64,000 nt of DNA from RGIG5579 sp045541915 (GCA_045541915.1 JAZQJZ010000019.1:1-64000); one strand, 5' to 3'; positions 55,147 to 64,000 are shown, counted from the stretch's first letter. Made by a program: numbers and translations. Notes: a model not told the origin generated them from the letters alone.

Positions 55147-57585
55147 ATGAAAGAATTTTCTGTTAGTGGAATGAGCTGTGCCGCCTGCAGCGCCAGAGTT
55201 GAGGGTGCGGTGAATAAGGTGGAGGGAGTCACCTCCTGCTCGGTGAGCCTTTTGACCAATTCCATGACCGTAGAAGGCTCTTTCCAAGAGGAAGATGTGA
55301 TTCTTGCGGTAAAGAAAGCAGGGTACGGCGCAGAAAGAAAAGGCGATCAGAAGAAAGAGAAAAAAGAGGAAAGGGAAGAAAGTCTGCTTGTGCCTCTTGT
55401 GATCTCGGCTATTCTTCTTTTGGCTTTGATGTATGTATCTATGGGGCATATGCTCTCGCTTCCCTTGCCGGAGTGGTTCAATCCCATGGCCCAGAGCATT
55501 TATCAGATGCTCCTTTCCCTTTTCATTTTGTTTTTGCATCGGCGGTTTTTCATCAAGGGCTTTTCCGGTCTGATCCATCGCGCACCCAATATGGATACCT
55601 TGGTTTCCTTGGGTTCGGGGGTATCCTTTCTTTACAGCGTGGTTCTGGTCTTTCGTATGACATCGCTCTCTGTTCCGGCGCAAATGAAATTGCTCCACGG
55701 ACTTTATTTTGAATCAGCCGCTATGATTCTGGTCCTGATCACTGTAGGAAAAATGCTGGAGGCTTATTCCAAGGGGAAAACCACCAATGCCATTCGAGGA
55801 TTGCAAGGCCTTTCCCCCTCTTCTGCCCACGTGCTGGGGGAGGATGGAGAAAAGGAGATTCCCCTGGATCAGGTTCGCGTGGGAGATACGGTCATCGTTC
55901 GTCCCGGCGAAGCCTTTCCGGTGGACGGGGTGATCCTGGAGGGGCAGGGGGCTGTGGATGAATCTGCCCTCACCGGTGAGAGCATTCCAGTGGATAAGAA
56001 AGAAGGAGACCGGGTCTTTACCGGCACGGCCAATCTTTCCGGGCATCTTTATTGCCGCAGTGAAAAGGTGGGAGGGGATACGGTCCTTTCCCGAATCATT
56101 GATCGAGTGACCGCCGCCTCTGCCTCCAAGGCACCCATTGCCCGCCTGGCCGATCGGGTCAGCGGCGTTTTTGTACCGGTTGTTATTACGCTGGCTTTGA
56201 TCACCTTTGGCATTTGGCTGATTTTGGCGGTTCCCTTTGGCACTGCACTTTCCCGAGGAATCGCTGTTCTTGTCGTCAGCTGTCCCTGCGCCTTGGGACT
56301 TGCTACGCCGGTTGCCATCATGGTGTCAAACGGAGTGGCGGCGCGGCACGGTGTCTTATTTAAAACGGCAGAGGGCTTGGAGGAGGCCGGCAGAGTGAAA
56401 ACTGTGGTGCTGGATAAAACCGGCACGGTGACCACCGGCAAAATGCAAGTGACCGATGTGATCTGCCAAGGGGATGTAAAAAAAGAAGAGCTCATCTCCA
56501 TTGCTGCAGCACTGGAGGAGGGGAGCTCTCATCCCATCTCCCGGGCCGTTTTGGAATTTGCAGAACAAGAAAAGATTCATCCCTCTTCTCTGGACTCGTT
56601 CCAATCCCGTGCTGGATTCGGAGTAGAAGGAAAGGTGGACGGAATTTGTGTTGTGGGCGGTAAAATAGAGCTTGCCCAGGAGATCGCACCCGTTCCGGAA
56701 GAAATAAAAAAAGAGGCTCATCGCCTTTCCTCCCAAGGGAAAACACCGCTCTTTTTTGCCAAAGAGGGGGCGTTTTTGGGACTGATTGCCATGGCGGATA
56801 CCGTGAAGGAAGATTCTGCTCAGGCAGTGGAGAATTTGAAAAAAATGGGACTTTCTGTGGTGATGATCACCGGTGACCGAAAAGAGACGGCAGAAAGCAT
56901 TGCACACCAGGTGGGAATCGAGGAGGTCTTTGCCGGCATTTTGCCGGAGGGCAAGGAAGAGCTGGTAAGAAAACTGGAACAGAAAGGCAAGGTTATGATG
57001 GTGGGCGATGGCATCAACGATGCTCCGGCTCTCACCTCTGCCTCTCTGGGGGTTGCCATCGGAAACGGAGTTGATATTGCCATGGATGCTGCCCAGGTGG
57101 TTCTGATGAACCACTCTCTTTCCGACCTTCCCCGGCTGATCCGCCTTTCCCAAAAGACCGTAAAAAACATTAAGGAAAACCTATTCTGGGCATTTTGCTA
57201 TAATATCATTGGTATCCCCTTGGCTGCCGGAGTTTTCACTCCGGTTTTGGGCTGGAGTCTGACGCCGATGTTTGGCGCCGCGGCCATGAGTGTTTCCAGC
57301 TTTTTTGTGATTTGTAACGCCCTGCGGCTCAACCTCTTTCCTTGGGGCGAGAAAATAAAAACAGAGAAAAAGGAGAATCAAACAATGGAAAAAGTATTGA
57401 AGATCGAGGGTATGATGTGTCCTCACTGCGAGGCGCACGTAAAGAAAGCGCTGGAGGCCATCCCCGGTGTGATTTCTGCCACTGCCTGCCACGAAAAGAA
57501 TGAGGCCACCGTTTGCCTTTCGCAGAGCATCCCTGACGCTGTCTTGAAGGAGGCAGTTGAAAAAGAAGGATACAAGGTTCTGTAA
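55147..57585 (+). CDS. copA: Copper-exporting P1B-type ATPase CopA with C-terminal CopZ domain
   Basis: This 812-residue ATPase pumps Cu(I) out of the cytoplasm. Domains in order: heavy-metal-binding domain (GMSCAAC, Cys11/Cys14); membrane helices; actuator with TGES near 277; CPC at 379-381; phosphorylated Asp423 in DKTGT; the nucleotide-domain HP motif near 461; GDGIND near 619; last helices; then a charged linker (about 733-746) and a second heavy-metal domain (747-812, GMMCPHC, Cys758/Cys761). C-terminal metal domains are uncommon in CopA. The linker covers a strong ribosome site for the CopZ-like unit. AAGGAGATCGT precedes the start. Confidence 0.96.
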   Translation: MKEFSVSGMSCAACSARVEGAVNKVEGVTSCSVSLLTNSMTVEGSFQEEDVILAVKKAGYGAERKGDQKKEKKEEREESLLVPLVISAILLLALMYVSMGHMLSLPLPEWFNPMAQSIYQMLLSLFILFLHRRFFIKGFSGLIHRAPNMDTLVSLGSGVSFLYSVVLVFRMTSLSVPAQMKLLHGLYFESAAMILVLITVGKMLEAYSKGKTTNAIRGLQGLSPSSAHVLGEDGEKEIPLDQVRVGDTVIVRPGEAFPVDGVILEGQGAVDESALTGESIPVDKKEGDRVFTGTANLSGHLYCRSEKVGGDTVLSRIIDRVTAASASKAPIARLADRVSGVFVPVVITLALITFGIWLILAVPFGTALSRGIAVLVVSCPCALGLATPVAIMVSNGVAARHGVLFKTAEGLEEAGRVKTVVLDKTGTVTTGKMQVTDVICQGDVKKEELISIAAALEEGSSHPISRAVLEFAEQEKIHPSSLDSFQSRAGFGVEGKVDGICVVGGKIELAQEIAPVPEEIKKEAHRLSSQGKTPLFFAKEGAFLGLIAMADTVKEDSAQAVENLKKMGLSVVMITGDRKETAESIAHQVGIEEVFAGILPEGKEELVRKLEQKGKVMMVGDGINDAPALTSASLGVAIGNGVDIAMDAAQVVLMNHSLSDLPRLIRLSQKTVKNIKENLFWAFCYNIIGIPLAAGVFTPVLGWSLTPMFGAAAMSVSSFFVICNALRLNLFPWGEKIKTEKKENQTMEKVLKIEGMMCPHCEAHVKKALEAIPGVISATACHEKNEATVCLSQSIPDAVLKEAVEKEGYKVL
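57385..57585 (+). CDS. CopZ-like copper chaperone, internal start within copA
   Basis: An in-frame ATG at 57385 has AAAAAGGAG (57367-57375) nine bases before it, as good a ribosome site as any in the window. It would give a free 66-residue protein, MEKVLKIEGMMCPHC onward, of normal CopZ size. CopZ delivers Cu(I) to CopA and CsoR. Either both a fusion and a free form are made, or the gene was once separate and the stop of copA was lost. Independent translation is an inference. Confidence 0.55.
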   Translation: MEKVLKIEGMMCPHCEAHVKKALEAIPGVISATACHEKNEATVCLSQSIPDAVLKEAVEKEGYKVL

Positions 57586-57589
57586 ACCG

Positions 57590-57621
57590 ATCCCGACTCT
57601 CCCCGGAGGGTCGGGATTTTC
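57590..57621 (+). terminator. Terminator after copA
   Basis: ATCCCGA (57590-57596) pairs with TCGGGAT (57611-57617), with an inner CTCC/GGAG, followed by a T-rich tract. Confidence 0.75.
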
Positions 57622-57754
57622 TTTGCTTTTTTGAAAAATACATGAAAGTTGAATATAAAAACAAAAATATTCTTTTTCAATGAATAATTTGGTTGAATAT
57701 TCACAAAAACGTGAATTTTCCGTTGATTTTTTTCAAAAAACAGGGAAAAACCTA

Positions 57755-57783
57755 TTGCATTTTACTTGCGTGTATGATAAGAT
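57755..57783 (+). promoter_or_regulatory. Promoter of argG
   Basis: TTGCAT (57755-57760), 17 bases, TAAGAT (57778-57783). No ArgR-box was recognised. Confidence 0.65.
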
Positions 57784-57827
57784 AGGGTCAGTTTGGGACG
57801 GAAAGCGTCCGATCGGAGGAAAATGAA

Positions 57828-59054
57828 ATGAAAAAAGACATTAAGAAAGTGGTATTGGCTTATTCCGGAGGCTTGGATACATCCATTATCATTCCGTGGC
57901 TGAAGGAGAATTATAACGATCCAGAAATCATCGCTGTTTCCGGCAACGTGGGTCAGGCTGACGAATTGGAGGGTCTGGAAGAAAAGGCCATCAAAACCGG
58001 CGCTTCCAAGATCTATATTGAAGATCTGACCGAAGAATTTGTGGAAGAAATGGTGATCCCCACCGTTCAGGCCGGGGGCAAATATGAGGAATATCTGATG
58101 GGCACCGCTCTTGCCCGGCCCATCATTGCAAAGCGCCTTTGCGAGATTGCCATTCAGGAAGGGGCCGACGCCATTTGCCACGGTTGCACCGGTAAAGGCA
58201 ATGACCAGGTTCGCTTTGAATTGGCCATCAAGGCATTTGCACCGGATCTGACCATCATCGCTCCTTGGCGTGAGTGGGACATCAAATCCCGTGAAGAAGA
58301 GATCGCTTATGCCGAAGCGCATAATGTTCCCTTGAAGATCAACCGCGAGACCAACTATTCCAAGGATAAGAATATGTGGCATCTTTCCCATGAGGGTCTT
58401 GATCTGGAGGATACCGGAAATGAACCCTTGTACGAAAAAGAGGGTTTTTTGGAAATGGGTGTTTCTCCCATGCAGGCTCCCGATGAACCCACTTATCTGA
58501 CCCTGGAATTTGAAGCCGGACGTCCCGTAGCACTGGACGGTGTGAAAATGAGTGCAAAGGAAATCATTTTGAAGCTGAATGAGCTGGGCGGTAAGAACGG
58601 TATCGGCCTTTTGGATATTGTAGAAAACCGTCTTGTGGGTATGAAGTGTCGCGGCGTTTATGAAACTCCCGGCGGCGCCATTTTGTACTTTGCTCACAAC
58701 TATCTGGAAACCCTTTGCCTGGATAAAATGACCAAGCACAAAAAAGAAGAGCTTTCCATCACCTTTGGCGAATTGCTTTATAACGGTCAGTGGTACACGC
58801 CTCTGCGTGAAGCCCTTTCCGCATTTGTTTCCAAGACTCAGGAGCACGTCACCGGTAAGGTTCGCATTAAGCTTTATAAGGGCAATATGATCAAAGCAGG
58901 CGCTTGGAGCGATTGGTCTCTCTACTCTGAAGAGATCGCAACCTTCGAAGAAGACGAGGTTTATGATCAGACCGATGCCACCGGCTTTATCAACCTTTGG
59001 GGTCTTCCCATTTCTGTTCAGGCACAGGTCAACGCCAAGAACAAAGCAAAATAA
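57828..59054 (+). CDS. argG: Argininosuccinate synthase
   Basis: This enzyme joins citrulline and aspartate with ATP in arginine synthesis. The 408 residues have the PP-loop AYSGGLDTS (about 11-19), CHGCTGKGNDQVRFE, and the WHLSHEGLDLEDT and MKCRGVYETPGG segments. Length is normal. argH, which often follows, is absent; a terminator comes right after. CGGAGGAAAATGAA precedes the ATG. Confidence 0.98.
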   Translation: MKKDIKKVVLAYSGGLDTSIIIPWLKENYNDPEIIAVSGNVGQADELEGLEEKAIKTGASKIYIEDLTEEFVEEMVIPTVQAGGKYEEYLMGTALARPIIAKRLCEIAIQEGADAICHGCTGKGNDQVRFELAIKAFAPDLTIIAPWREWDIKSREEEIAYAEAHNVPLKINRETNYSKDKNMWHLSHEGLDLEDTGNEPLYEKEGFLEMGVSPMQAPDEPTYLTLEFEAGRPVALDGVKMSAKEIILKLNELGGKNGIGLLDIVENRLVGMKCRGVYETPGGAILYFAHNYLETLCLDKMTKHKKEELSITFGELLYNGQWYTPLREALSAFVSKTQEHVTGKVRIKLYKGNMIKAGAWSDWSLYSEEIATFEEDEVYDQTDATGFINLWGLPISVQAQVNAKNKAK

Positions 59055-59063
59055 GAATCAAAA

Positions 59064-59100
59064 AGAAAACCTCCATACTCGTGGGTATGGAGGTTTTTTG
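59064..59100. terminator. Bidirectional terminator after argG
   Basis: AAAACCTCCATAC (59066-59078) pairs with GTATGGAGGTTTT (59085-59097), T-run to 59099. Confidence 0.92.
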
Positions 59101-59115
59101 ATGCAAAACGCTCTG

Positions 59116-60099
59116 TTAAGCGAATATTTGATTGAAGAGCATAAAGATGATCGGAATGGTCAGGCACGAGAGCAGATGGGAGATCAGCGCCATACCGGCT
59201 GCAACCGAGGTATCGTTTCCGTATGCTGCCGGAACTACAATGGTATTGAGTCCCAGGGGCATTGCCAGTGCACAAACGGTGCAAAGTGCCACTCCGTAGG
59301 GAAGAGGGACAAAGAAGAGAATGCACATGCCGATCAGCGGCATTACAACCAGGCGAATGATGGAAACCAAATAGATGGATCCGTTTCGAAGTGTGGTTTT
59401 CAGATCAATTTTTGCAATGGTAATACCGGTCAGGAGCATTGCCAGCGGAGACATACAGTTCCCCAAGGAATTCACAGCCTCTCCTACAAAGCTCGGCAAG
59501 GGGAAAGAGGTGATTCCCAGAAGCATTCCCACAAGCATTCCCACAAACATAGGATTGGCGATTTTTTTCAGCCCTTCCAGAGGATTTTTTTTCGTTTCGG
59601 TTTTTGGCATTAAAAGACCCGGAACGCCCCAAATGTAAATGAGGACCCAGAAGGGAATGACAAATACCAGATAATCCATGAAAACATCCGGGAATAGAGC
59701 CGCGACTACTGCATTTCCCATAAAGCCGAAATTGGAGAAGGAAAGACCGTAGGTATAGATGTTTTGAATGTAGCGATCCTTGGAGCAGATCTTAGAAACT
59801 GTGATGGCAAACAAAGCGGAAAGAATTGCCGCCACGGTGCCGCAAAGAAGATACTTCCAGGTAACGGTAAAGCTTTTTACCGTAAAATGACTTGAAAATG
59901 TCCCCAGAACCAGCGCCGGGATGAATATATTGTTTTCCAGTTTGGAAATCATTCCGGCACATCCCTCTGGAAGAATGTGCAATCGGGAAAGCAGGTACCC
60001 GATGGCAATGATGAGAAGCAAAAAGCCCATTTGACTTAAGGTGGAGAAAAACACTTGAGAGTGCATTCCGTTTGCGGAGAGAAGAATCATATTTCCCAT
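59116..60099 (-). CDS. AEC (auxin efflux carrier) family transporter
   Basis: This 327-residue protein has ten hydrophobic segments in two halves, the AEC/BART-type plan. Members of the family export or import organic acids such as malate, or auxin in plants; the bacterial substrate is not deducible. N-terminal IPALVLGTFS and the C-terminal GLNTIVVPAAYGNDTSVAAGMALISHLLS are typical. GTGAGGTTTTT precedes the ATG. A terminator of the upstream gene separates it from rsmI. Confidence 0.9.
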   Translation of the reverse strand: MGNMILLSANGMHSQVFFSTLSQMGFLLLIIAIGYLLSRLHILPEGCAGMISKLENNIFIPALVLGTFSSHFTVKSFTVTWKYLLCGTVAAILSALFAITVSKICSKDRYIQNIYTYGLSFSNFGFMGNAVVAALFPDVFMDYLVFVIPFWVLIYIWGVPGLLMPKTETKKNPLEGLKKIANPMFVGMLVGMLLGITSFPLPSFVGEAVNSLGNCMSPLAMLLTGITIAKIDLKTTLRNGSIYLVSIIRLVVMPLIGMCILFFVPLPYGVALCTVCALAMPLGLNTIVVPAAYGNDTSVAAGMALISHLLSCLTIPIIFMLFNQIFA

Positions 60100-60137
60100 A
60101 AAAACCTCACTGATAATAAATCATGTCCGATCGTTTC

Positions 60138-60173
60138 AAAAGCAAATACCGGTTTCAACCGGTATTTGCTTTT
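60138..60173. terminator. Terminator downstream of rsmI
   Basis: AAAAGCAAATACCGGT (60138-60153) pairs with ACCGGTATTTGCTTTT (60158-60173), a very strong stem ending in T on either strand. Confidence 0.92.
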
Positions 60174-60179
60174 GAAAAA

Positions 60180-61127
60180 TTATTCAAACAACTCTTTTAA
60201 GCGAATGGCAGCACCCTTTAGATCGTTTTTCTTGAAAGGGGTATTTTCCTTTTCCAATACTGCTTCAATGGCATCTCGCAGAGTGGGTGCGCCGGCGAGC
60301 ATTTCTTCCACCAAAGCCGCCTCCGGAGAATGGGGGAGAGGGGGCTCCTCTTTTTTCTCCTGGACGGGAACCTCAATGATCAGGGTAAATTCACCCTTTT
60401 CCGCGTTGGGGTTTTCCTCCAGTTCTTTCAGCACCTCTCCGGTGGTACCGCGGTAAAACCTTTCGTGGGTCTTGGTCAGATCATTACAAAGACAAAGGGA
60501 GGCATCCGGGAGCTTTTCTGCCAGAAAGGAGACGGTCTTTAAGATCCTTTTGGGAGATTCATAATAAATGAAGGTGCGCGTCACGCCGCTTTTTAGCCGG
60601 TTCAATTCCTCTTTTCGGTCGCTGTTTTCTTTTGGGAAAAAGCCACAGAATAAAAAGGAGGTTAAATCAAATCCGGACGCGGAAATACCGCTGACTGCGG
60701 CACAGGCGCCGGGCACAGGCACCACAAGAAAGCCTTCTTCAATGGCTCGTTTTATCAATTCGTTTCCGGGATCGGAAATGCAGGGCGTTCCGGCATCGGA
60801 GATCACCGCGATGCTCTTTCCGTCCCGCAAGGCAGAAAGAAACAGCTCTGTTTTTCGGTGCTCGTTGAATTTTTGATTGGAGATCACCTCTTTCCGGATC
60901 CCCAAAATGTTCAAAAGAATGTAAGAACGGCGAGTGTCCTCTGCGGCAATCAGATCCACTCCCTCCAGCACTTTGATGGCACGCACGGAAATATCCACGA
61001 TGCGCCCAATGGGAGTTGCCACCACGTAAAGAGTGCCACCGGTCACATACACTTCCTTTTCTCGCAGCGTTTCCAGTGCCCCGGCTACCTCCTCCGGGAG
61101 AGGGACTTTTTCTTGGATCTCATCCAT
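60180..61127 (-). CDS. rsmI: 16S rRNA 2'-O-methyltransferase RsmI
   Basis: RsmI methylates the ribose of C1402 in 16S rRNA using SAM. The core has GTLYVVATPIG, AAEDTRRS, ISDAGTPCISDPG and VPGACAAVSGISASG, all diagnostic. As annotated (ATG 61127, 315 residues) it carries about 28 extra N-terminal residues. A GTG at 61046 with AAGGAAG before it would give the usual 288 residues starting just before GGTLYVV; that start is a serious alternative. It follows the methyltransferase-like gene by four bases. Confidence 0.95.
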   Translation of the reverse strand: MDEIQEKVPLPEEVAGALETLREKEVYVTGGTLYVVATPIGRIVDISVRAIKVLEGVDLIAAEDTRRSYILLNILGIRKEVISNQKFNEHRKTELFLSALRDGKSIAVISDAGTPCISDPGNELIKRAIEEGFLVVPVPGACAAVSGISASGFDLTSFLFCGFFPKENSDRKEELNRLKSGVTRTFIYYESPKRILKTVSFLAEKLPDASLCLCNDLTKTHERFYRGTTGEVLKELEENPNAEKGEFTLIIEVPVQEKKEEPPLPHSPEAALVEEMLAGAPTLRDAIEAVLEKENTPFKKNDLKGAAIRLKELFE

Positions 61128-61131
61128 GGTC

Positions 61132-62292
61132 TTATTTCTCCAGTCTTAAATGTAACAAAGTTTGTTGAAAGCCATAACGCTCCTCCATCCGGCAAAGGTG
61201 ATCCAGGCTTTTTTTGGCAAAGCGTTCTTTTTTCTTTGCCCGAAGCATCAGATTCTTTGGGGAATGGGCGAAATCAACAAATTCCAGAACCTCTACCCGA
61301 TATCCCTCGCACTCTAAAATTTCCGCGCGGAAGGCATCGGTCAGAAGTGCGCTGACCCGTTCCTTGAAGATGCCGTGACCCATAAAGATGTCAAGATCGC
61401 CGCCACCTTTTCCAATGGAGGCATTGATCTCGTGCTGACAGCAAGGAACAGAAAAAATGTAAGGCACATCTCTTTCCATGGCAAATTGCAAAGCAAAATC
61501 CGTTGCCACATCACAAGCGTGCAAGGAAATGACAAAATCGATCTTCTCTTGAGAGAGGGGATCCTTTGTCACATCGGCCACCACAAAGCCAAGCCCGTGA
61601 TAGCCGTATTTTTTTGCCAACTGATTGCATCGGTTCACCACATCTTCCTTCAGATCGTAACCGATGATGTGAACCTTCTTTTTCTTTAAAACCGCAAAGT
61701 AGTAATAGACCAAAAAGGTCAGGTATGATTTTCCGCAACCAAAATCCAAAACGGAGATTTCCGGCTGGTTAAAGTCAGAAAAAGTGTGATCCAGAATCTC
61801 AACAAAGCGGTTGATCTGCCGAAATTTATCGTATTTTTGCGATACCACCTGATAATCCTGGGTAAAAATACCAAGATCCACCATAAAAGGAACGCGATCT
61901 CCCGGGCGAACCAGATAGTTCTTTTCCCGGTTGTGCGATAAGACAGCTGGTGGCGCAGTTACATTTTGATTCCGGCTTTTGGAAATCTTCCCTTTTTTGG
62001 AAATGCGAAAAGCAATTTCCTCCCGGTCGCGGAACAGATTTGCTTGACGGAACTGGCTCTTCTCCAGGCTCTGATTCACATAAGAAGAAACTTCATCGGG
62101 AGAAAGATTTTTATGAAAGGCCTTCGTGCCGATTATCTCTTCCCCGGTGAAAAAAGCAGATCCGTCCTTGCCAAGCTTTTTTTGCAGCAATACTTTTTCG
62201 GGAAGTGAGGGATCCTTTTTGCCGGGCGCACTCAAAACGATCTTGGAAAAAGAGGCGGGGTCTTTTTCGATTTCACCAATGATCTCTATCAT
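61132..62292 (-). CDS. SAM-dependent (RNA-type) methyltransferase
   Basis: This 386-residue protein has a class I methyltransferase domain in its second half: motif I is DFGCGKSYLTF (about 190), followed by GYDLK, and DFVISLHACDVATDF. VPCCQHE near 280 resembles the CC-H motif of the TRM13/METTL25-like RNA methyltransferases, so an RNA substrate is a fair guess. The first 130 residues are a separate unassigned domain. It is six bases after the UPF0210 gene and probably in one operon with it. Confidence 0.75.
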   Translation of the reverse strand: MIEIIGEIEKDPASFSKIVLSAPGKKDPSLPEKVLLQKKLGKDGSAFFTGEEIIGTKAFHKNLSPDEVSSYVNQSLEKSQFRQANLFRDREEIAFRISKKGKISKSRNQNVTAPPAVLSHNREKNYLVRPGDRVPFMVDLGIFTQDYQVVSQKYDKFRQINRFVEILDHTFSDFNQPEISVLDFGCGKSYLTFLVYYYFAVLKKKKVHIIGYDLKEDVVNRCNQLAKKYGYHGLGFVVADVTKDPLSQEKIDFVISLHACDVATDFALQFAMERDVPYIFSVPCCQHEINASIGKGGGDLDIFMGHGIFKERVSALLTDAFRAEILECEGYRVEVLEFVDFAHSPKNLMLRAKKKERFAKKSLDHLCRMEERYGFQQTLLHLRLEK

Positions 62293-62298
62293 GGTTTT

Positions 62299-63660
62299 TT
62301 AGTTTTTCAGGCTTTGCAGAGGAGCAGGGAGCCGTCCTCCGCGGTGAATGAAGACATCCGGTGCCTTGGAATTGACCTTCATTACAGGGCCCTCGCCCAA
62401 AAGACCGCCGAAGGAGAGGGTATCGCCCTCTTTCTTTCCAATGGCAGGAATCAACCGGCAAGCGGTGGTTTTGGAGTTGACCATACCGATGGCGGCCTCG
62501 TCTGCAATGATGGCGCTGATGATTTCGGGAGAGGTATCACCGGGGATATTGATCATATCCAGACCTACCGAGCAAACGGAGGTCATCGCCTCCAGCTTCT
62601 CCAAGGTCAGAGTTCCGTTGGTGGCGGCGGCGATCATACCGGCATCCTCGGTGACGGGAATGAAGGCGCCGGAAAGACCGCCAATGTGGCTGGAGGCCAT
62701 CACACCGCCCTTTTTCACCGCATCGTTGAGAAGGGCAAGACAAGCGGTGGTACCGTGAGCGCCGCACTGCTCCAGACCCATTTCCTCCAAAATGTGTGCC
62801 ACTGAGTCACCTACTGCAGGAGTAGGTGCCAGGGAAAGGTCCACGATACCAAAATTTACCCCCAGGCGAAGGGAAGCTTCTTTTGCTACCAGTTGGCCCA
62901 TACGGGTGATCTTGAACGCGGTCTTTTTGATCAGCTCTGCCACCTGATCCACACTGGAATCCTTACCCAATTTGGAAAGGGCGGCTCTGACAACGCCGGG
63001 GCCGGAAACGCCTACATTGATCACGCTATCTCCCTCGCCCACGCCGTGAAAGGCGCCGGCCATAAAGGGATTGTCCTCCGGTGCGTTGCAGAATACCACA
63101 AGCTTTGCAGCGCCGATGCACTGTCTGTCTCGGGTGAGCTCTGCTGCTTCCTTGACCACCTTTCCCATCAGAGCCACTGCATCCATATTGATGCCGGCTT
63201 TGGTGGAACCAACATTGACAGAAGCGCAGACGTGCTCGGTCAATGAAAGGGCGCGGGGAATGCTCTCGATCAATTCCCGATCGCCGGCGGCAAAGCCCTT
63301 TTGCACCAGGGCACTGTATCCGCCAATGAAGTTCACACCCACGGTTTGGGCGCATCTTTCCAGGGTCAGGGCGAATTTTACCGGATCCTGTCCTTTGCAG
63401 GCGGCGGCCAGAAGCGCAACGGGAGTGACGGCAATTCTCTTGTTGATGATGGGAATACCATAGGTCTTTTCAATTTCCTCGCAAACGGGCACCAGGTCCT
63501 TTGCGGTCTTGCAGATCTTAGCATATACCTTTTCGCAAGCCCGGTCGATATCGGGATCAATGCAATCCAAAAGGGAAATGCCCATGGTTACGGTACGGAT
63601 ATCCAGGTTTTCATCCTGAATCATCGCAACGGTTTCCAGAATGTCTCTTGTGTTGATCAT
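62299..63660 (-). CDS. UPF0210 / PFL family protein (DUF711)
   Basis: This 453-residue protein matches DUF711, a conserved family of unknown function sometimes named after pyruvate-formate-lyase-like structure. MINTRDILETVAMIQDENLDIRTVTMGI-type opening, NVGVSGPGVVRAAL near 216 and the GAHGTTACLALLNDAVKKGG segment near 340 are typical. It is preceded by an ACT-domain gene, the usual partner. AGGGAATT before the ATG is a modest ribosome site. Confidence 0.88.
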   Translation of the reverse strand: MINTRDILETVAMIQDENLDIRTVTMGISLLDCIDPDIDRACEKVYAKICKTAKDLVPVCEEIEKTYGIPIINKRIAVTPVALLAAACKGQDPVKFALTLERCAQTVGVNFIGGYSALVQKGFAAGDRELIESIPRALSLTEHVCASVNVGSTKAGINMDAVALMGKVVKEAAELTRDRQCIGAAKLVVFCNAPEDNPFMAGAFHGVGEGDSVINVGVSGPGVVRAALSKLGKDSSVDQVAELIKKTAFKITRMGQLVAKEASLRLGVNFGIVDLSLAPTPAVGDSVAHILEEMGLEQCGAHGTTACLALLNDAVKKGGVMASSHIGGLSGAFIPVTEDAGMIAAATNGTLTLEKLEAMTSVCSVGLDMINIPGDTSPEIISAIIADEAAIGMVNSKTTACRLIPAIGKKEGDTLSFGGLLGEGPVMKVNSKAPDVFIHRGGRLPAPLQSLKN

Positions 63661-63673
63661 AATTCCCTCCGGA

Positions 63674-63943
63674 TCAGATGCGATGCATGGAGTTGAACAG
63701 GTCCTCGTGCATCACGTGAATTTTCAGACTGTTTTCTTCTCCCAGTTTTTCTGCTTCGTCCACAAAGGCAGCAAAGGGAGCGGAGAGGGTTTCGGTCTCA
63801 CAAAGCATAATCATGCAAAAAAGGTCTTGCATGACCGTCTGGGTCACATCGATGATATTGGCATTGTACTTGGCACAAAGGGCGGAAACCTTCGCCAAAA
63901 TACCAACGGTATCTTTTCCGACTACGGTAATAACTGCTCTCAT
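63674..63943 (-). CDS. ACT domain protein (UPF0237)
   Basis: This 89-residue protein is a single ACT domain: MRAVITVVGKDTVGILAKVSAL is the first strand and helix, and NIIDVTQTVMQ the next. Such proteins pair with UPF0210 proteins and may sense an amino acid; the ligand is unknown. AAGGAGTTATT precedes ATG 63943; the longer open frame to 63970 lacks a ribosome site. Thirteen bases separate it from the UPF0210 gene. Confidence 0.92.
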   Translation of the reverse strand: MRAVITVVGKDTVGILAKVSALCAKYNANIIDVTQTVMQDLFCMIMLCETETLSAPFAAFVDEAEKLGEENSLKIHVMHEDLFNSMHRI

Positions 63944-63968
63944 AATAACTCCTTGAACATTTTTTCTC

Positions 63969-63974
63969 ATTCTA
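63969..63974 (-). promoter_or_regulatory. Probable extended -10 of the ACT-UPF0210 unit
   Basis: On the minus strand TGT precedes TAGAAT (63969-63974). The -35 (TTTTCT at the 17-base position) is weak, and the upstream context runs out at the window edge. Confidence 0.4.
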
Positions 63975-64000
63975 ACATAAAAGGAGAAAAAAGAAAAGAC

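Overview
The window reads as a chromosomal segment of a Bacillota (Firmicutes) bacterium of class Clostridia, probably an uncultured gut-type lineage. The basis is the Gram-positive gene set (two LytR-CpsA-Psr wall ligases, YlxM-Ffh, RibU, YlmH, CsoR-CopA), strong AGGAGG Shine-Dalgarno sequences, frequent TTG and GTG starts, sigmaA promoters with 17-base spacers, and zinc-type S14, S4, L24 and L36. I cannot name genus or family from sequence alone.

Layout. 1-447: a non-coding array of hairpins separated by a 9-base repeat. 448-3928: two tandem LCP proteins and a ComEC-like metallo-hydrolase. 4011-7119: an HD-domain protein, a methyltransferase-like protein, a YfcE phosphodiesterase, a 48-residue membrane peptide and an Lrp regulator facing an alanine symporter (7332-8771). 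8746-9098: a tRNA-Ser gene whose 5' end is duplicated around a 170-base insert. 9203-11191: ligA. 11284-23411: rpoB, rpoC, rpsL, rpsG, fusA, tuf. 23423-28324: a block lying between tuf and the S10 operon, with an FMN riboswitch and ribU, a P-loop kinase, a membrane protein, ylxM-ffh-rpsP-khpA and a CmpB-like protein. 28453-44137: the complete S10, spc and alpha ribosomal clusters from rpsJ to rplQ, including secY, adk, map, infA and rpoA. 44171-47090: pgk, tpiA and a membrane protein. 47103-52327: minus-strand accessory genes (SDR, tRNA-Thr, acyltransferase-like protein, GNAT, flavin reductase-rubredoxin, uxaC). 52349-57621: a truncated MocR regulator, ylmH, GNAT and the csoR-copA copper operon. 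57755-63943: argG, an AEC transporter, rsmI, an RNA-methyltransferase-like protein, and the UPF0210-ACT pair.

How the genes work together. Most of the window is gene-expression machinery: core RNA polymerase, 33 ribosomal proteins, elongation factors, IF-1, methionine aminopeptidase, the SRP GTPase and the Sec channel. rpoBC stand without the usual rplKAJL genes, and tuf is separated from rpsJ by about 5 kb.

The most unusual items are the hairpin array at the left edge, the interrupted tRNA-Ser duplication, promoters whose -35 box lies in the loop of the preceding terminator, and a copper ATPase with a C-terminal CopZ domain that carries its own internal ribosome binding site. Promoters, terminators and hairpins were found by reading; no folding program or database search was run.
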